Under the pieces are notes generated by a model. That model saw nothing but the letters and a program-made list of their open reading frames with translations. It was not told the origin of the DNA and searched no databases. A stretch of 64,000 nucleotides of DNA from Caballeronia humi (lineage in GTDB: Bacteria; Pseudomonadota; Gammaproteobacteria; Burkholderiales; Burkholderiaceae). Below are positions 19,361-28,872 of the stretch, in pieces. Position 1 is the first letter of the stretch; every line of letters begins with the position of its first letter. The DNA lies in the NCBI RefSeq assembly GCF_001544475.1, contig NZ_FCNW02000032.1, positions 1 through 64,000 of the forward strand, written 5' to 3'. Both the position numbers and the translations under genes were made by a program.

Positions 19361-20809
19361 GTGAGCGAAGTCACCAGTATCGAATTGAAGTCGCTGATGG
19401 CGAGGGTGCCGTCGGTGGAGCGCGTGATGGCGTCGGCGGGCTTGGCGCCGCTCGTCGCGCAGCACGGACGCACGCAGGCGCTCGCCGCGCTGCGCCGCAT
19501 CCTGGACGACTGGCGCCGGGAAGCGCAGGCGGGCCGCGCATCTGTCGATGCGCTCGATGAAACGCGTCTGGCGCAGGCGGTCGGCGCGGCGCTCGAAGAA
19601 CGCGCGCGCAGCAAGGTGCGCGCCGTCTTCAACCTGACCGGCACGGTCCTGCATACGAACCTCGGCCGCGCGTTGCTGCCGGACGATGCGGTGCAGTCGG
19701 TTGTCGAGGCGATGACGCGGCCGGCGAACCTCGAGTTCGATCTCGCGACCGGCAGTCGCGGCGATCGCGACGACCTGATCGACGAACTCATCTGCGAGCT
19801 CACCGGCGCCGAGGCCGCGACGGTGGTCAACAACAACGCGGCGGCGGTGCTGCTCGTGCTGTCGGCGCTGGCGTCGAAAAAGGAAGTGGTCGTGTCGCGC
19901 GGTGAACTGGTCGAGATTGGCGGCGCGTTCCGCATTCCCGACATCATGAGCCGCGCCGGCGCGAAGCTGCGCGAGGTCGGCACGACCAATCGAACGCATC
20001 TGAAGGATTACGACGAGGCGATCGGCACGCGCACGGCGCTCCTGATGAAGGTCCATTGCAGCAACTACGCGATCAGCGGCTTCACGAAGGAAGTCGCGCT
20101 CAACGATCTTTCGGTCCTCGCGAAATCGCGTAATGTGCCCGTCGCAGTCGATCTGGGCAGCGGCACGCTCGTCGATCTGACGCAGTGGGGCCTGCCGCGC
20201 GAAACCACGGTGCGCGAGACGATCGAAGGCGGCGCGGATGTCGTCACGTTCAGCGGCGACAAGCTGCTCGGCGGCCCGCAGGCGGGGCTGATCGTAGGCC
20301 GCCGCGAGCTGATCGCGAAGATCAAGAAGCATCCGCTGAAGCGCGCGCTGCGCGTCGGCAAGCTGACACTCGCCGCGCTCGAACCGGTGCTGCGTCTTTA
20401 TCGCGCGCCCGAGTTCCTGCGCGAGCGGCTCACAACGCTGCGCCTCCTCACGCGCGCCGCCGACGACATGCGCCACACCGCGGAACGCGTTGCGCCGGCC
20501 TTGCAGCACGCGATCGGCGCGGAGTTCGCGATCGAGGTCGAGCCGATGTTCAGCCAGATCGGCAGCGGCGCGCTTCCCGTCGACGTGCTGCCGAGCTACG
20601 GTCTCACGATCCGGCTCGCGAGCGGCAAGCGCGGCGGAAGGCAGATCAATCGCGTCGAGAAGCTGCTGCGCAGCTTGCCGCGTCCGGTGATCGGCCGGAT
20701 CGCCGACGATGCGCTGCGCCTCGACGTGCGCTGTCTCGAACCACACGACGAAGCCGCGTTCATCGCTCAGCTACAACCCGAGCAACCCGCGCAGGCGAAC
20801 GACGCATGA
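19361..20809 (+). CDS. selA: L-seryl-tRNA(Sec) selenium transferase SelA
   Basis: The 482-residue PLP enzyme converts Ser-tRNA(Sec) to Sec-tRNA(Sec) with selenophosphate. Very conserved blocks are [38 protein letters not shown] and [17 protein letters not shown], where Lys301 is the expected PLP lysine. It uses a GTG start 30 bases after fdhE, and its stop overlaps the selB start by four bases, indicating translational coupling. The length is slightly above that of E. coli SelA (463). Confidence 0.97.
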   Translation: MSEVTSIELKSLMARVPSVERVMASAGLAPLVAQHGRTQALAALRRILDDWRREAQAGRASVDALDETRLAQAVGAALEERARSKVRAVFNLTGTVLHTNLGRALLPDDAVQSVVEAMTRPANLEFDLATGSRGDRDDLIDELICELTGAEAATVVNNNAAAVLLVLSALASKKEVVVSRGELVEIGGAFRIPDIMSRAGAKLREVGTTNRTHLKDYDEAIGTRTALLMKVHCSNYAISGFTKEVALNDLSVLAKSRNVPVAVDLGSGTLVDLTQWGLPRETTVRETIEGGADVVTFSGDKLLGGPQAGLIVGRRELIAKIKKHPLKRALRVGKLTLAALEPVLRLYRAPEFLRERLTTLRLLTRAADDMRHTAERVAPALQHAIGAEFAIEVEPMFSQIGSGALPVDVLPSYGLTIRLASGKRGGRQINRVEKLLRSLPRPVIGRIADDALRLDVRCLEPHDEAAFIAQLQPEQPAQANDA

Positions 20810-22716
20810 TCGTCGGCACGGCGGGGCATATCGATCACGGCAAGACGACGCTCGTGCGCGCGCTCTCGGGCGTCGATACTGATCGTCTGAAGGAAGAGAA
20901 GGCGCGCGGCATTTCGATCGAACTCGGCTACGCGTACGTGCCGCTCGAAAACGGTGACGTGCTCGGCCTGATCGACGTGCCCGGCCACGAAAAGCTCGTG
21001 CACACGATGGCGGCGGGCGCGTGCGGCATCGACTTCGCGCTGCTCGTAATCGCCGCCGACGACGGCGTGATGCCGCAAACGCGCGAGCATCTCGCGATCC
21101 TCGAATTGCTTGGCGTAACACGCGGCGCGGTGGCAGTGACGAAGATCGATCGCGTCGCTGAAGAGCGCCTGAAGGAAGTGCGCGAGGAGATCAAAGCGTG
21201 GCTCGCGACGAGCCGGCTGAAGGACGCGCCGCTCTTCGATACCAACGCAACGCAGGAGCACGACCACGGTGTCGCCGCACTCGATGCGCATCTGCGCGAG
21301 GCGGCCGCGCACTGGCGCATGCGTCGCGACGACGGGTTGTTCAGGCTCGCCGTCGACCGCGTGTTCACGCTCGCCGGACAGGGCACGATCGTGACGGGGA
21401 CGGTCTTCGCGGGTCGCGTGCAAGTTGGCGACACGATGCTGCTCGCGCCGAAAGGCGAGCCAGTGCGCGTGCGCGGCATCCACGCGCAGAATCGCGCGGC
21501 ACAGACGGGCCGCGCGGGCGAGCGCTGCGCGCTGAACCTCGCCGGTATCGACAAGGACGCGATCGCGCGCGGCGACTGGATCGTCGATGCGCGGCTCAAC
21601 GCGACGTCGGAACGTATCGATACCGAACTCACGCTCCTACCCGACGCAGGCTCGACGCTCATACATTGGGCGCCGCTGCACGTGCATCTCGGCACGACGC
21701 ATCAGGTCGCGCACGTTGCGCTGCTCGACGGCGATACGCTCGCGCCGGGCGAGACGGCCCGCGTGCAACTCGTCTTCGATAAAGCCGTGTGCGCGCTGCC
21801 GGGCGATCGCTTTATTGTGCGCAATGCGCAGGCGAGCCGTACGGTCGGCGGCGGGCGCGTGCTCGATCCTTTTGGTCCCGCGCGGAAGCGGCGCACGCCG
21901 GAGCGGCGCGCGTGGCTCGATGCGCTCGTCGATATGCTGGACACGCATCGTATCGATGACCTGCTCGCGCGGGCGCCGAACGGCTTGCGGCGCTCGTTGC
22001 TCGAACACTTGAGCGGAATGCCGGCGGTGTCGCTCGCGATGCCCGCCGACACGCATACGGTGCCGTTGCCGGATGACGTGCTGTACGTGGCCGGCGCGCG
22101 CTGGGACGATCTGACGACGCGTCTGATCGAAGCGTTGCGCGTGTTTCATCAGCGCTCGCCGGATGAGCAGGGGCCGGATACGGCGCGTTTGCGGCGCATC
22201 GCGGCCCCGCTGGTTCCGGACGCGTTGTGGCGCGCGCTCGTTGATTCCTCCGTCGAGGAAAAGCGGGTCGCGCGTAGCGGTCGCTGGCTGCATCTGCCGG
22301 AGCACGCCGTCACGCTCGATACGGCCGAACGCGCGTTGGCTGACGTGCTGCTGGCGTCGATCGGAGCGGGACGCTTCGATCCGCCGTGGGTGCGCGATCT
22401 GGCGGGCACGCACGGCGTCGAAGAGGAACGGGTGCGTCAGTTGTTGCGCAAGCTCGCGCGACAGGGCGAGGTGTTCCAGGTTGTGCGCGATCTCTTCTAT
22501 CATCGCGACGCGATTCGCGAGCTGGCGCGACTGGTTGCGTCGGAGGCGGAGCAGCGTGGCGGCAGGCTCGGCGCGGCGCCATTTCGCGATGCGAGCGGGC
22601 TGGGGCGCAAGCGCGCAATCCAGGTTTTGGAATTCTTCGATCGCGTTGGGTATACTCGCTTCCACCGCGATTTGCATGTATTGCGTAGCGATAGTCGATG
22701 GCAGGAGTTGAGTTGA
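20806..22716 (+). CDS. selB: selenocysteine-specific elongation factor SelB
   Basis: The 636-residue protein delivers Sec-tRNA(Sec) to UGA codons that carry a SECIS. The N-terminal GTPase has [25 protein letters not shown] and TKID motifs. Domains II-III follow, and the C-terminal third has winged-helix repeats that bind the SECIS loop. The ATG at 20806 overlaps the selA stop (ATGA); a longer upstream open frame is antisense-free shadow inside selA and is not used. selC follows 31 bases after the stop. Confidence 0.97.
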   Translation: MIVGTAGHIDHGKTTLVRALSGVDTDRLKEEKARGISIELGYAYVPLENGDVLGLIDVPGHEKLVHTMAAGACGIDFALLVIAADDGVMPQTREHLAILELLGVTRGAVAVTKIDRVAEERLKEVREEIKAWLATSRLKDAPLFDTNATQEHDHGVAALDAHLREAAAHWRMRRDDGLFRLAVDRVFTLAGQGTIVTGTVFAGRVQVGDTMLLAPKGEPVRVRGIHAQNRAAQTGRAGERCALNLAGIDKDAIARGDWIVDARLNATSERIDTELTLLPDAGSTLIHWAPLHVHLGTTHQVAHVALLDGDTLAPGETARVQLVFDKAVCALPGDRFIVRNAQASRTVGGGRVLDPFGPARKRRTPERRAWLDALVDMLDTHRIDDLLARAPNGLRRSLLEHLSGMPAVSLAMPADTHTVPLPDDVLYVAGARWDDLTTRLIEALRVFHQRSPDEQGPDTARLRRIAAPLVPDALWRALVDSSVEEKRVARSGRWLHLPEHAVTLDTAERALADVLLASIGAGRFDPPWVRDLAGTHGVEEERVRQLLRKLARQGEVFQVVRDLFYHRDAIRELARLVASEAEQRGGRLGAAPFRDASGLGRKRAIQVLEFFDRVGYTRFHRDLHVLRSDSRWQELS

Positions 22717-22747
22717 GTTTCGCTCCTCGCGCACATTTCTAATTGCA

Positions 22748-22840
22748 GGAAGGCATCCGTATCCGGTGGTGCGGCTGGGCTTCAAACCCAGTAGGGGGCG
22801 TCAGCCGCTCCCTGGTAGGTTCGACTCCTGCTGCCTTCCG
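22748..22840 (+). tRNA. selC: tRNA-Sec (anticodon UCA)
   Basis: The gene has an 8-bp acceptor stem (GGAAGGCA with TGCCTTCC), a long variable arm, a TTCGACTCC T-arm and a seven-base loop CTTCAAA with anticodon TCA at 22782-22784, in a CTGGG/CCCAG stem. These are the hallmarks of bacterial tRNA-Sec. The discriminator is G. The genomic 3' end continues CCC rather than CCA, so the final A at least must be added by nucleotidyltransferase. It lies 31 bases behind selB and is probably cotranscribed. Confidence 0.96.
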
Positions 22841-22987
22841 CCCGTTCAACCAAGTCGATTGTTCCGATCGCGCCAGCCCCCATAGCGTCTACATAAGCGA
22901 TCACCAGGCGCCTACGATGACACTGCCGTTGTAAGTGTGGAGTGGCGCACGAATGCCGAAGGCATGGGCTGTCCGATATGCGCTAAC

Positions 22988-23013
22988 GGGGTCGATCAGC
23001 GAATGTCGACCCC
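22988..23013. terminator. hairpin between selC and the SDR pseudogene
   Basis: GGGGTCGA and TCGACCCC form an 8-bp stem with a 10-base loop. It lies in the gap between the plus-strand selC and the minus-strand SDR remnant and could end transcription from either side. No T-run is seen. Confidence 0.4.
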
Positions 23014-23048
23014 ATCCGGCTAACGATACGGAATTATCGAGGGTGTCT

Positions 23049-23622
23049 TCATCCCGCGAACAACTCCAGCGCCTGCGCATTGAAACTGGCGACGAACGCG
23101 TGTTCGCCCGGACCCGGATTCGCGCGCATGGGCTTAGCCACGTCGACGAGAATCTCGTCGGCATCTGTCGCGAGCGCGTCGAAGGTCTCTTTGATGAACG
23201 CATCGAGCGGAACTCGTGTACGCGACCACCGCGTCTTCCTTCGACTTCAGGTGATCGATCAGCGCGGCGGTCATGCGCATCGGACCCATCAGGTTGGTCT
23301 CGATGGTCGAGACCATCAACGCGTCGTCGATGCGGCCAGCCGCTTCATCCGGCTGCATGATGCCCGCATTGTTGATCAGCACGTTCAGGTCGGGATAGTC
23401 CGCGATGAGTTGCGTCGCCGCACGCGCGATGCTCTGCGGATCAGTGATGTCGAGTTCGATCGATGCCATGCCGGGATTCGCGGCGATCACGTCGTCGAGG
23501 TGAGCGCGCCGGCGGCCGCTGATGATGACCTTGTTGCCGCGTCGATGAAATGCTTCGGCCAGTCCGCGTCCGATGCCTGAGCCGCCGCCTGTGATGAAGA
23601 TCGTGTTGCCGGTGAGTTTCAT
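23049..23622 (-). pseudogene. SDR oxidoreductase (DltE-like) with internal frameshifting deletion
   Basis: The minus-strand frame starts MKLTGNTIFITGGGSGIGRG and keeps the NNAGIM block. After about 137 residues (..DAVVAYTSS) it leaves the family sequence. The expected C-terminus resumes in another frame at about 23211 (PLDAFIKETFDALATDADEI) and ends ALELFAG at 23049. About 60 residues, including the catalytic Tyr-x3-Lys, are missing, and total length is 574 bases against about 750 in intact relatives. The gene is therefore broken and should be inactive. The remembered family length and sequence are the basis for the missing part. Confidence 0.82.
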
Positions 23623-23651
23623 GATGTTTCCTTCGGTAAACGCGGGAGATT

Positions 23652-24053
23652 TCATTCGGGAAAGCGATCGCCGAACATCGGCAGGCCGCTGACGGATTGC
23701 GCGCGCGTCGCTTCGTCCTGCAGCACGTCCCAGTGCTCGGCGAGCTTGCCGTCTTCGAAACGGATGACGTCGGCGGCGATCCACGCGGCCGTCCGCCCGT
23801 TGCCGGAGAAGCGGCCGTGTGCGATCACGTAATCGCCCTCGGCGACGATCAACTGGTTTTCGTAGCGAAGCGTGTCGGGCAGCGTGCGGATCAGGTCGAA
23901 CAGGCCGTCGCGGCCCGGCGCGATGTGGGCGCTGTGCTGGATGTAGCGGTCGGACCAGAAGCGTTCGGCGGCGGTGTAGTCGCGCTGGTTGAAGAGTGTG
24001 TCGAAGGCTTCCAGAACGAATGCCTTGGTCTGCTCGGGGGTCGTTGTGCTCAT
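23652..24053 (-). CDS. NTF2-like/SnoaL-like protein
   Basis: The 133-residue protein starts MSTTTPEQTKAFVLEAFDTL and has the cone-shaped alpha+beta fold pattern of the NTF2-like superfamily (RYIQHSAHIAPGRDGLFDLI, then YVIAHGRFSGNG and FEDGKLAEHWDVLQ). Members of this group act as small isomerases, dehydratases or ligand-binding proteins; the function is unknown. It is 29 bases upstream of the SDR remnant in the same direction and divergent from nothing, being followed upstream by the minus-strand LysR gene, so it may belong to the same transcript. Confidence 0.85.
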   Translation of the reverse strand: MSTTTPEQTKAFVLEAFDTLFNQRDYTAAERFWSDRYIQHSAHIAPGRDGLFDLIRTLPDTLRYENQLIVAEGDYVIAHGRFSGNGRTAAWIAADVIRFEDGKLAEHWDVLQDEATRAQSVSGLPMFGDRFPE

Positions 24054-24139
24054 GTCGGTCTCGTTTGAAGGTTGAGAGGCATGAGACGAAAGATAGGCCC
24101 GCCGCGAGACGGCCGGTAGCTGACGATTTACGCTATCTG

Positions 24140-25045
24140 TTATGTATCGGATGCATGAATCACGCGGTGGCGAAACCCGGCGGTGAGATGTTCGATAACG
24201 GCGCGACCGGCGGCACGGGTCGCGCGGCCCATCGGGAAATACGCGTGTACGGGGATGTCGTCGGTTTTCCAGTCGGACAGGAGCCGCACGAGCGAACCGT
24301 CCTCCAGTTCGCGGCGGCACGCCCATTCGCTCGTCGACGTGATGCCGAAGCCAGCCGCCGCCGCCGCGACCGCGCCTTCGTTTTCGTTCGTCGAAAAATG
24401 CGCTTCGAGATCGACGGCCATCTCCAGTTCGCCCCGCCGGAATTTCCATCCGCTAGGCACGACCGATGCCGGACCGCCGACGATCCGGTGCCGCGTCAGC
24501 TCTTCAGGCGTGGCAGGCTCGCCGTGCCGCAGCACATAGCCCGGCGACGCGACGACGACGCGTTCGATCTGCGTCATCAGCGTCGCGGTGGCACTGGAAT
24601 CGGCCAGCCGGCCAAGGCGGATCGCGACATCGACGGCTTCTTTCACGAGATCCTGCGGACGGTCACCGAGCAGGAATTGAAGGCGCAGGCCGGGATGCCG
24701 TTCGACGAAACCGGCGAGGCGCGGAATGATTTCGCGGATCGCGACGCTGCTCGGCATGCTCATGCGCAACATGCCGCGCAACTCGCCGGTGTCGCGCACG
24801 CTGTGCTCGGCTTCGTCGAGCGCGACCAGAATCGGATCGATGCGCGAAAGGAATTCGGCGCCCGCTTCCGTCAGCACGACCGCGCGCGTGGTGCGCGACA
24901 AGAGACGCACACCCAGTTCGCTTTCAAGATCGGCGATGATCCGCGAGGCCTGCGATTGCGACAAACCGCACTCCCGCGCCGCCGCCGAAAAGCTGCCGAG
25001 CCGCGCGACGCGTGTGTACAGCTTGAGCGAAAAGATGTCCTTCAC
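24140..25045 (-). CDS. LysR-family transcriptional regulator (paralogue A)
   Basis: This is a LysR regulator with the helix-turn-helix KLYTRVARLGSFSAAARECG and SQSQASRIIADLESELG and an effector domain ending VHAYFPMGRATRAAGRAVIE. The chosen start is GTG at 25045 (VKDIFSLK), by analogy with the paralogue at 31476; an ATG at 25123 would add 26 residues without helix-turn-helix homology. It is the close paralogue of the regulator at 31476-32384. It probably controls the adjacent NTF2-like and SDR genes (inference). Confidence 0.9.
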   Translation of the reverse strand: MKDIFSLKLYTRVARLGSFSAAARECGLSQSQASRIIADLESELGVRLLSRTTRAVVLTEAGAEFLSRIDPILVALDEAEHSVRDTGELRGMLRMSMPSSVAIREIIPRLAGFVERHPGLRLQFLLGDRPQDLVKEAVDVAIRLGRLADSSATATLMTQIERVVVASPGYVLRHGEPATPEELTRHRIVGGPASVVPSGWKFRRGELEMAVDLEAHFSTNENEGAVAAAAAGFGITSTSEWACRRELEDGSLVRLLSDWKTDDIPVHAYFPMGRATRAAGRAVIEHLTAGFRHRVIHASDT

Positions 25046-25130
25046 AGGGCGCGTCCGGTCGGCGATGAACCTGTGGAAGGCTAGCCGATTGATGCGCAAT
25101 CTGCAAATGCGGGAGGGTCGCAATGTCAGA

Positions 25131-25460
25131 TCACGGCGGCGCCTGCTTGAGCGCGACGATGCCGGCGACGACCAGCGCCGCCCCGCCCACGCGAAGCGCG
25201 CTCAGCGACTCGCCGAACAGCATGACGCCGATAAGCACGGTTCCGAGTGCGCCGATGCCGGTCCAGACCGCATACGCGCTGCCCACCGGCAACACGGTCA
25301 GCACCTTCCCGAGCAGAAAGACAAACGCGCCGAGCAGGACGAGGGAGAGCGCCGTCCACCCGGGGCGCGTGTAGCCCTGCGCGAACTTCATCGAGACCGC
25401 CCACGCGACGTCGAGCAAACCCGACAGGATCAGCACTAGCCAGGCCACGCTCTGGCTCAC
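25131..25460 (-). CDS. SMR-family transporter (SugE/Gdx-like), Glu-to-Asp variant
   Basis: The 109-residue protein has four transmembrane helices and the SugE/Gdx signature LPVGSAYAVWTGIGALGTV and LFGESLS. The family's essential membrane Glu in helix 1 (GLLEVxWAVxLK in E. coli SugE) is Asp17 here: SGLLDVAWAVSMKFAQG. Known members export guanidinium or quaternary ammonium ions in exchange for protons. The GTG start overlaps the stop of the upstream GST gene by four bases, so the two are translationally coupled. Confidence 0.88.
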   Translation of the reverse strand: MSQSVAWLVLILSGLLDVAWAVSMKFAQGYTRPGWTALSLVLLGAFVFLLGKVLTVLPVGSAYAVWTGIGALGTVLIGVMLFGESLSALRVGGAALVVAGIVALKQAPP

Positions 25461-26146
25461 GGCTGCCTCACTTCGGTAGAGCGAAGGAGATACGCGTTGC
25501 GCTCGATCAAAAAGGCGCGAAGGCGTTCGGCATAGTCGTCGGGGACGGCGGCGATTACGCTGGCCCGGCGCGCAAGTTCCCGTCGCCACGCCGAGACCTT
25601 CGGCGTATCGCCGAAGACGTTCAGGTCGGCGATTTCGTCGAATACGTCGAAATAGCGGAAGACCGGTGCGAACACCGCATCGACCATGCTGAAGTCGCGG
25701 CCGGCAAACCACGGGCCTTCTGCCAGCGAGCGTTCGACGACCCTGAACCGGTCTTTGAGCCTCTCGACTTGCGTGTGGTGAGTGGCGGTATCGGTGGCGA
25801 TTTCCAGTTTCCAGATTTCGTTCAGAATCGACGATCCGAACTCGACCCATCCACGATGCCGTGCGCGCTCCAATGGGTCGGCGGGGTGCATCGGCCGGCC
25901 GGGCTGGGTTTCGTACAGGTACTCGCAGATCACGGCGCTCTCGAAGAGCACCTGATCGCGCTGGACGATCAGCAGCGGAACCTTGCCGAGCGGCGAGATG
26001 GCTTCGAACCATGCTGGCTTGTCCGCGAGGTCGATGTAGCGCCGCTCGAAGTTCGCGCCTTTCTCCGCGAGGACGATGGCGGCGCGTTGCACGTACGGGC
26101 AAAGCGGATGACTGACGAGCGTGAGCGGCTGGGTTTCGATCTTCAT
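25457..26146 (-). CDS. glutathione S-transferase family protein
   Basis: The 229-residue protein has an N-terminal thioredoxin-like domain (TLVSHPLCPYVQRAAIVLAE) with a CPYV active-site motif of the omega/Lambda-like, Cys-type GSTs. The cis-Pro and Glu-Ser of the glutathione site (KVPLLIV, LFESAVICEYL) are present, and a helical C-terminal domain follows. It probably catalyses thiol transfer or dehalogenation-type reactions in the cytoplasm. The ATG at 26146 gives the family N-terminus. It is divergent from a LysR gene, which is its likely regulator, and is coupled to the SMR gene. Confidence 0.9.
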   Translation of the reverse strand: MKIETQPLTLVSHPLCPYVQRAAIVLAEKGANFERRYIDLADKPAWFEAISPLGKVPLLIVQRDQVLFESAVICEYLYETQPGRPMHPADPLERARHRGWVEFGSSILNEIWKLEIATDTATHHTQVERLKDRFRVVERSLAEGPWFAGRDFSMVDAVFAPVFRYFDVFDEIADLNVFGDTPKVSAWRRELARRASVIAAVPDDYAERLRAFLIERNAYLLRSTEVRQP

Positions 26147-26265
26147 TTGAATTCCCTTGGAATGGAGACTTGACAAAATCAGGTTAGCGATTGCGCCCAG
26201 GCAAGTCAATTGTCGAAGCGAAAGCCGCGCTTGCAGCGATGCAAGCGATGAACTAGCCTATCTTC

Positions 26266-27177
26266 ATGGACGACTGGAACGAACTTCGCCTCGTACTCGC
26301 CGTGCAACGCGGCGGTGGTCTTACGGCCGCGTCAGAGGCAATGGGCATCGATCACTCGACCGCCTTTCGACGCCTCAAGGCGCTTGAAGCGCGGCTCGGC
26401 GTGCGTCTCTTCGAGCGTCTGCCCAACGGCGTCTATCAGGCAACCGAGGCGGGCGCGCGCATCGCTGCCGGCGCGGAACGCATGGAAGATGAATTCCTCG
26501 CGCTTAACCGGGACGTCGCCGGTGGTGATCATCGGTTGAGCGGGCGGCTGCGAGTAACCTCGTCCGAGACGCTGGCCTACAGTCTGCTCACCGCGCACCT
26601 TGCCGCTTTGCGCCAGGCGCATCCGGGCATCGTCGTGGAGTTGTCGATCGACAATCGTGTGCTCAGCCTGTCGCGTCGGGAAGCTGATATCGCGCTGCGC
26701 CCGGTTCGGCCGAAGGAGGGCGAACTGTGGGGCCGGAAGCTCGCTGGCGTCGCATGGGCACTGTATGCCGCTCCCGCGTATCTCGCGGAAAACAGCGGCC
26801 TGTCGCGATCCGGCGAACTCGACGGTCACGCGCTGATCGGCTGGGACGAGGCGGCGCCGGCTATCGCAGCGGCCGAGTGGCTCGCACGATCGGCGACGTC
26901 GGCTTCAGTCGTGTACCGGACGAACAGCCTCGTGAACCAGCTCATCGCGGCCCGCACGGGCATCGGCCTTGCGCTGCTGCCGTGCTATCTCGGCGACAGC
27001 GATGGCGGCGTCGTCCGCGTGAGCGGGGAGCCGGTCGCGGCGCTGCAAGGCGAACTGTGGATCGTCACGCATGGCGATCTCAAGAAGACCGCCAGGGTTC
27101 GCGCGTTCTTCGATCTCGTGGGAGAAGGACTCGCGAGCCAGCGCGATCTCTTCGAGGGCAGGCGCTCAAGTAACTAG
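26266..27177 (+). CDS. LysR-family transcriptional regulator
   Basis: The 303-residue LysR protein starts MDDWNELRLVLAVQRGGGLT, with helix-turn-helix AASEAMGIDHSTAFRRLKAL and an effector-binding domain. The DHSTAFRRLKALEARLG pattern is that of the group acting on GST or isoprenoid-type targets. It diverges from the GST-SMR pair over a 119-base gap and probably regulates it (inference). Confidence 0.92.
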   Translation: MDDWNELRLVLAVQRGGGLTAASEAMGIDHSTAFRRLKALEARLGVRLFERLPNGVYQATEAGARIAAGAERMEDEFLALNRDVAGGDHRLSGRLRVTSSETLAYSLLTAHLAALRQAHPGIVVELSIDNRVLSLSRREADIALRPVRPKEGELWGRKLAGVAWALYAAPAYLAENSGLSRSGELDGHALIGWDEAAPAIAAAEWLARSATSASVVYRTNSLVNQLIAARTGIGLALLPCYLGDSDGGVVRVSGEPVAALQGELWIVTHGDLKKTARVRAFFDLVGEGLASQRDLFEGRRSSN

Positions 27178-27280
27178 CCGTCACTCAGCATCTCCTTGCC
27201 TCCTGGTTTTAGAACGATCTCGACAGGATCAGAGGGAATTTGATGCTGCGTCGGCGACCGTTCGGTTCGCGACGCGCCAA

Positions 27281-27958
27281 CTATCCGTGCAACACCTTCA
27301 GTAAATCCTTCGCAACGGATTCGGACGATGCGGGGTTCTGTCCCGTGATCAGACGGCCATCGATGATCGACAGGGGCTGCCAGTCATCCACCTTCTCGAA
27401 GCGGCCACCGAGCCGCTTCAATTCGTCTTCGACGAGAAACGGCACGATCTTGGTGAGACCGACCGCCTCTTCTTCCGAATTGGTGAAGCCGGATACGCGC
27501 TTGCCTTTGACGAGCGGTTCGCCGTTCACCTTGACGTGACGCAGCACGCCCGGCGCATGACACACTAGAGCGACCGTTTTGCCGGATTCGTAGAAGCGCT
27601 CGATGAGCGAGATCGAATGCGGGTCCTCGGCGAGATCCCACAGGGGGCCGTGACCGCCTGGGTAGAACACGGCGTCGTAGTCGTCGGCCTTGATATCGGC
27701 GAGCACGGCGGTCGTGGCGAGTACACGTTGCGCGGCGGGATCGCCCTTGAAGCGTTCGGTAAGCGCCGTTTGGCCTTCGGGCGTGTCGCTCTTCGGGTCC
27801 AGAGGCGGCTGACCGCCCTTCGGTGAGCTGACCGTGACATCGACGCCCGCGTCCACGAACGTGAAATAGGGCGCTGCAAATTCTTCCAGCCAGAAACCGG
27901 TCTTCTTGCCCGTGTTGCCGAGCTGGTCATGCGAAGTAAGCACCATCAGTATTTTCAT
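27281..27958 (-). CDS. DJ-1/PfpI family protein (Hsp31-like glyoxalase/deglycase type)
   Basis: The 225-residue protein starts MKILMVLTSHDQLGNTGKKT. It has the class I glutamine-amidotransferase-like nucleophile elbow ALVCHAPGVL, an acidic partner in FYPGGHGP, and the fold-typical GKRVSGFTNSEEEAVG. Close relatives convert methylglyoxal to lactate without cofactor or act as chaperones. The ATG at 27958 fits the family start. It is divergent from the VOC gene, and both fit aldehyde or electrophile stress. Confidence 0.92.
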   Translation of the reverse strand: MKILMVLTSHDQLGNTGKKTGFWLEEFAAPYFTFVDAGVDVTVSSPKGGQPPLDPKSDTPEGQTALTERFKGDPAAQRVLATTAVLADIKADDYDAVFYPGGHGPLWDLAEDPHSISLIERFYESGKTVALVCHAPGVLRHVKVNGEPLVKGKRVSGFTNSEEEAVGLTKIVPFLVEDELKRLGGRFEKVDDWQPLSIIDGRLITGQNPASSESVAKDLLKVLHG

Positions 27959-28229
27959 GGTCGTCGCTCCGTCCAATAGTGGTTCCATCCACGCGAACCG
28001 CGTGGTGAAACTACTATAGGCGCCCAATACGATAGTTTTGGGTTGAATGCCGTGTGCCTGATGCTATAAAAAGAACAGTGCCGAATACAAGCCAAGCGCA
28101 CGACGTATCGATGCGCTTACAACACTGCTTCGATGGTCTTTCTTCCGCTCGCGTCTGTTTCGCCTGGACACGAAGCGTCTCTCCCAGCCATTTCATTCGT
28201 TCTGATTCGCCAATCAGAAGGAGATCGAC

Positions 28230-28868
28230 ATGAGCAATACGCAGACGCAGATCGACATGAAACTCGAGGTCGTCGTCATTCCCGTGGCGGACGTGGATCG
28301 CGCAAAGCAGTTCTATGCGAGCCTGGGCTGGCGACTCGATGTCGATATCGACAAGGACGCCCAGTTTCGGGTCGTTCATTTCACGCCGCCCGGATCGCAG
28401 TGCTCGCTTTTGTTCGGCAAGGGCGTCACGACAGAAACGCCCGGCTCGGTGCAAGGGCTGCACCTGATCGTGTCCGACGTTGTCGCAGCGCGCGATGAAC
28501 TCGTGAGTCGTGGCGTCGACGTCAGTGAAGTGTTCCATGACGTTGGCGGCTTGTTCCATCATGCCGGCAAAGAGGGACGCTTGAGCGGCCCGCATCCGGA
28601 GCGGGCGAGCTACGCTTCGTTCGCCTCGTTCAGCGATCCCGATGGAAACGGCTGGGTCTTCCAGGAAGTGACCACCCGGTTCCCCGGAAGAGTCGATACG
28701 GCCAACACGACATTCGCATCGCGGACGGAACTCGCAGGTGCGCTCCGCCGCGCTGCGGCCGCGCACGGTGAGCACGAGAAGCTGACGGGCAAGCACGATG
28801 AGAACTGGCCGGACTGGTACGCGGATTTCGTCGTTCGCGAGCAGGCCGGCACGCAATCGTCCACATGA
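28230..28868 (+). CDS. VOC family (glyoxalase/bleomycin-resistance-like) protein
   Basis: The 212-residue protein has one glyoxalase-like VOC domain (residues about 10-150: LEVVVIPVADVDRAKQFYAS, then GLHLIVSDV and FSDPDGNGWVFQEV). A C-terminal extension of about 60 residues resembles the C-terminal piece found on many small soil-bacterial VOC proteins (ENWPDWYADFVVREQAG). Metal-binding and substrate residues are plausible but the substrate is unknown. It is followed 4 bases later by the convergent carbonic anhydrase gene. Confidence 0.88.
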   Translation: MSNTQTQIDMKLEVVVIPVADVDRAKQFYASLGWRLDVDIDKDAQFRVVHFTPPGSQCSLLFGKGVTTETPGSVQGLHLIVSDVVAARDELVSRGVDVSEVFHDVGGLFHHAGKEGRLSGPHPERASYASFASFSDPDGNGWVFQEVTTRFPGRVDTANTTFASRTELAGALRRAAAAHGEHEKLTGKHDENWPDWYADFVVREQAGTQSST

Positions 28869-28872
28869 GCGG

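Noticed and set aside
18611-20746. Long minus-strand frame opposite fdhE-selA
   Set aside because: It is an Arg-rich antisense frame without homology; the plus strand is clearly fdhE and selA.
20185-20805. Upstream extension of the selB frame
   Set aside because: It lies wholly inside selA in another frame; SelB homology starts at [13 protein letters not shown].
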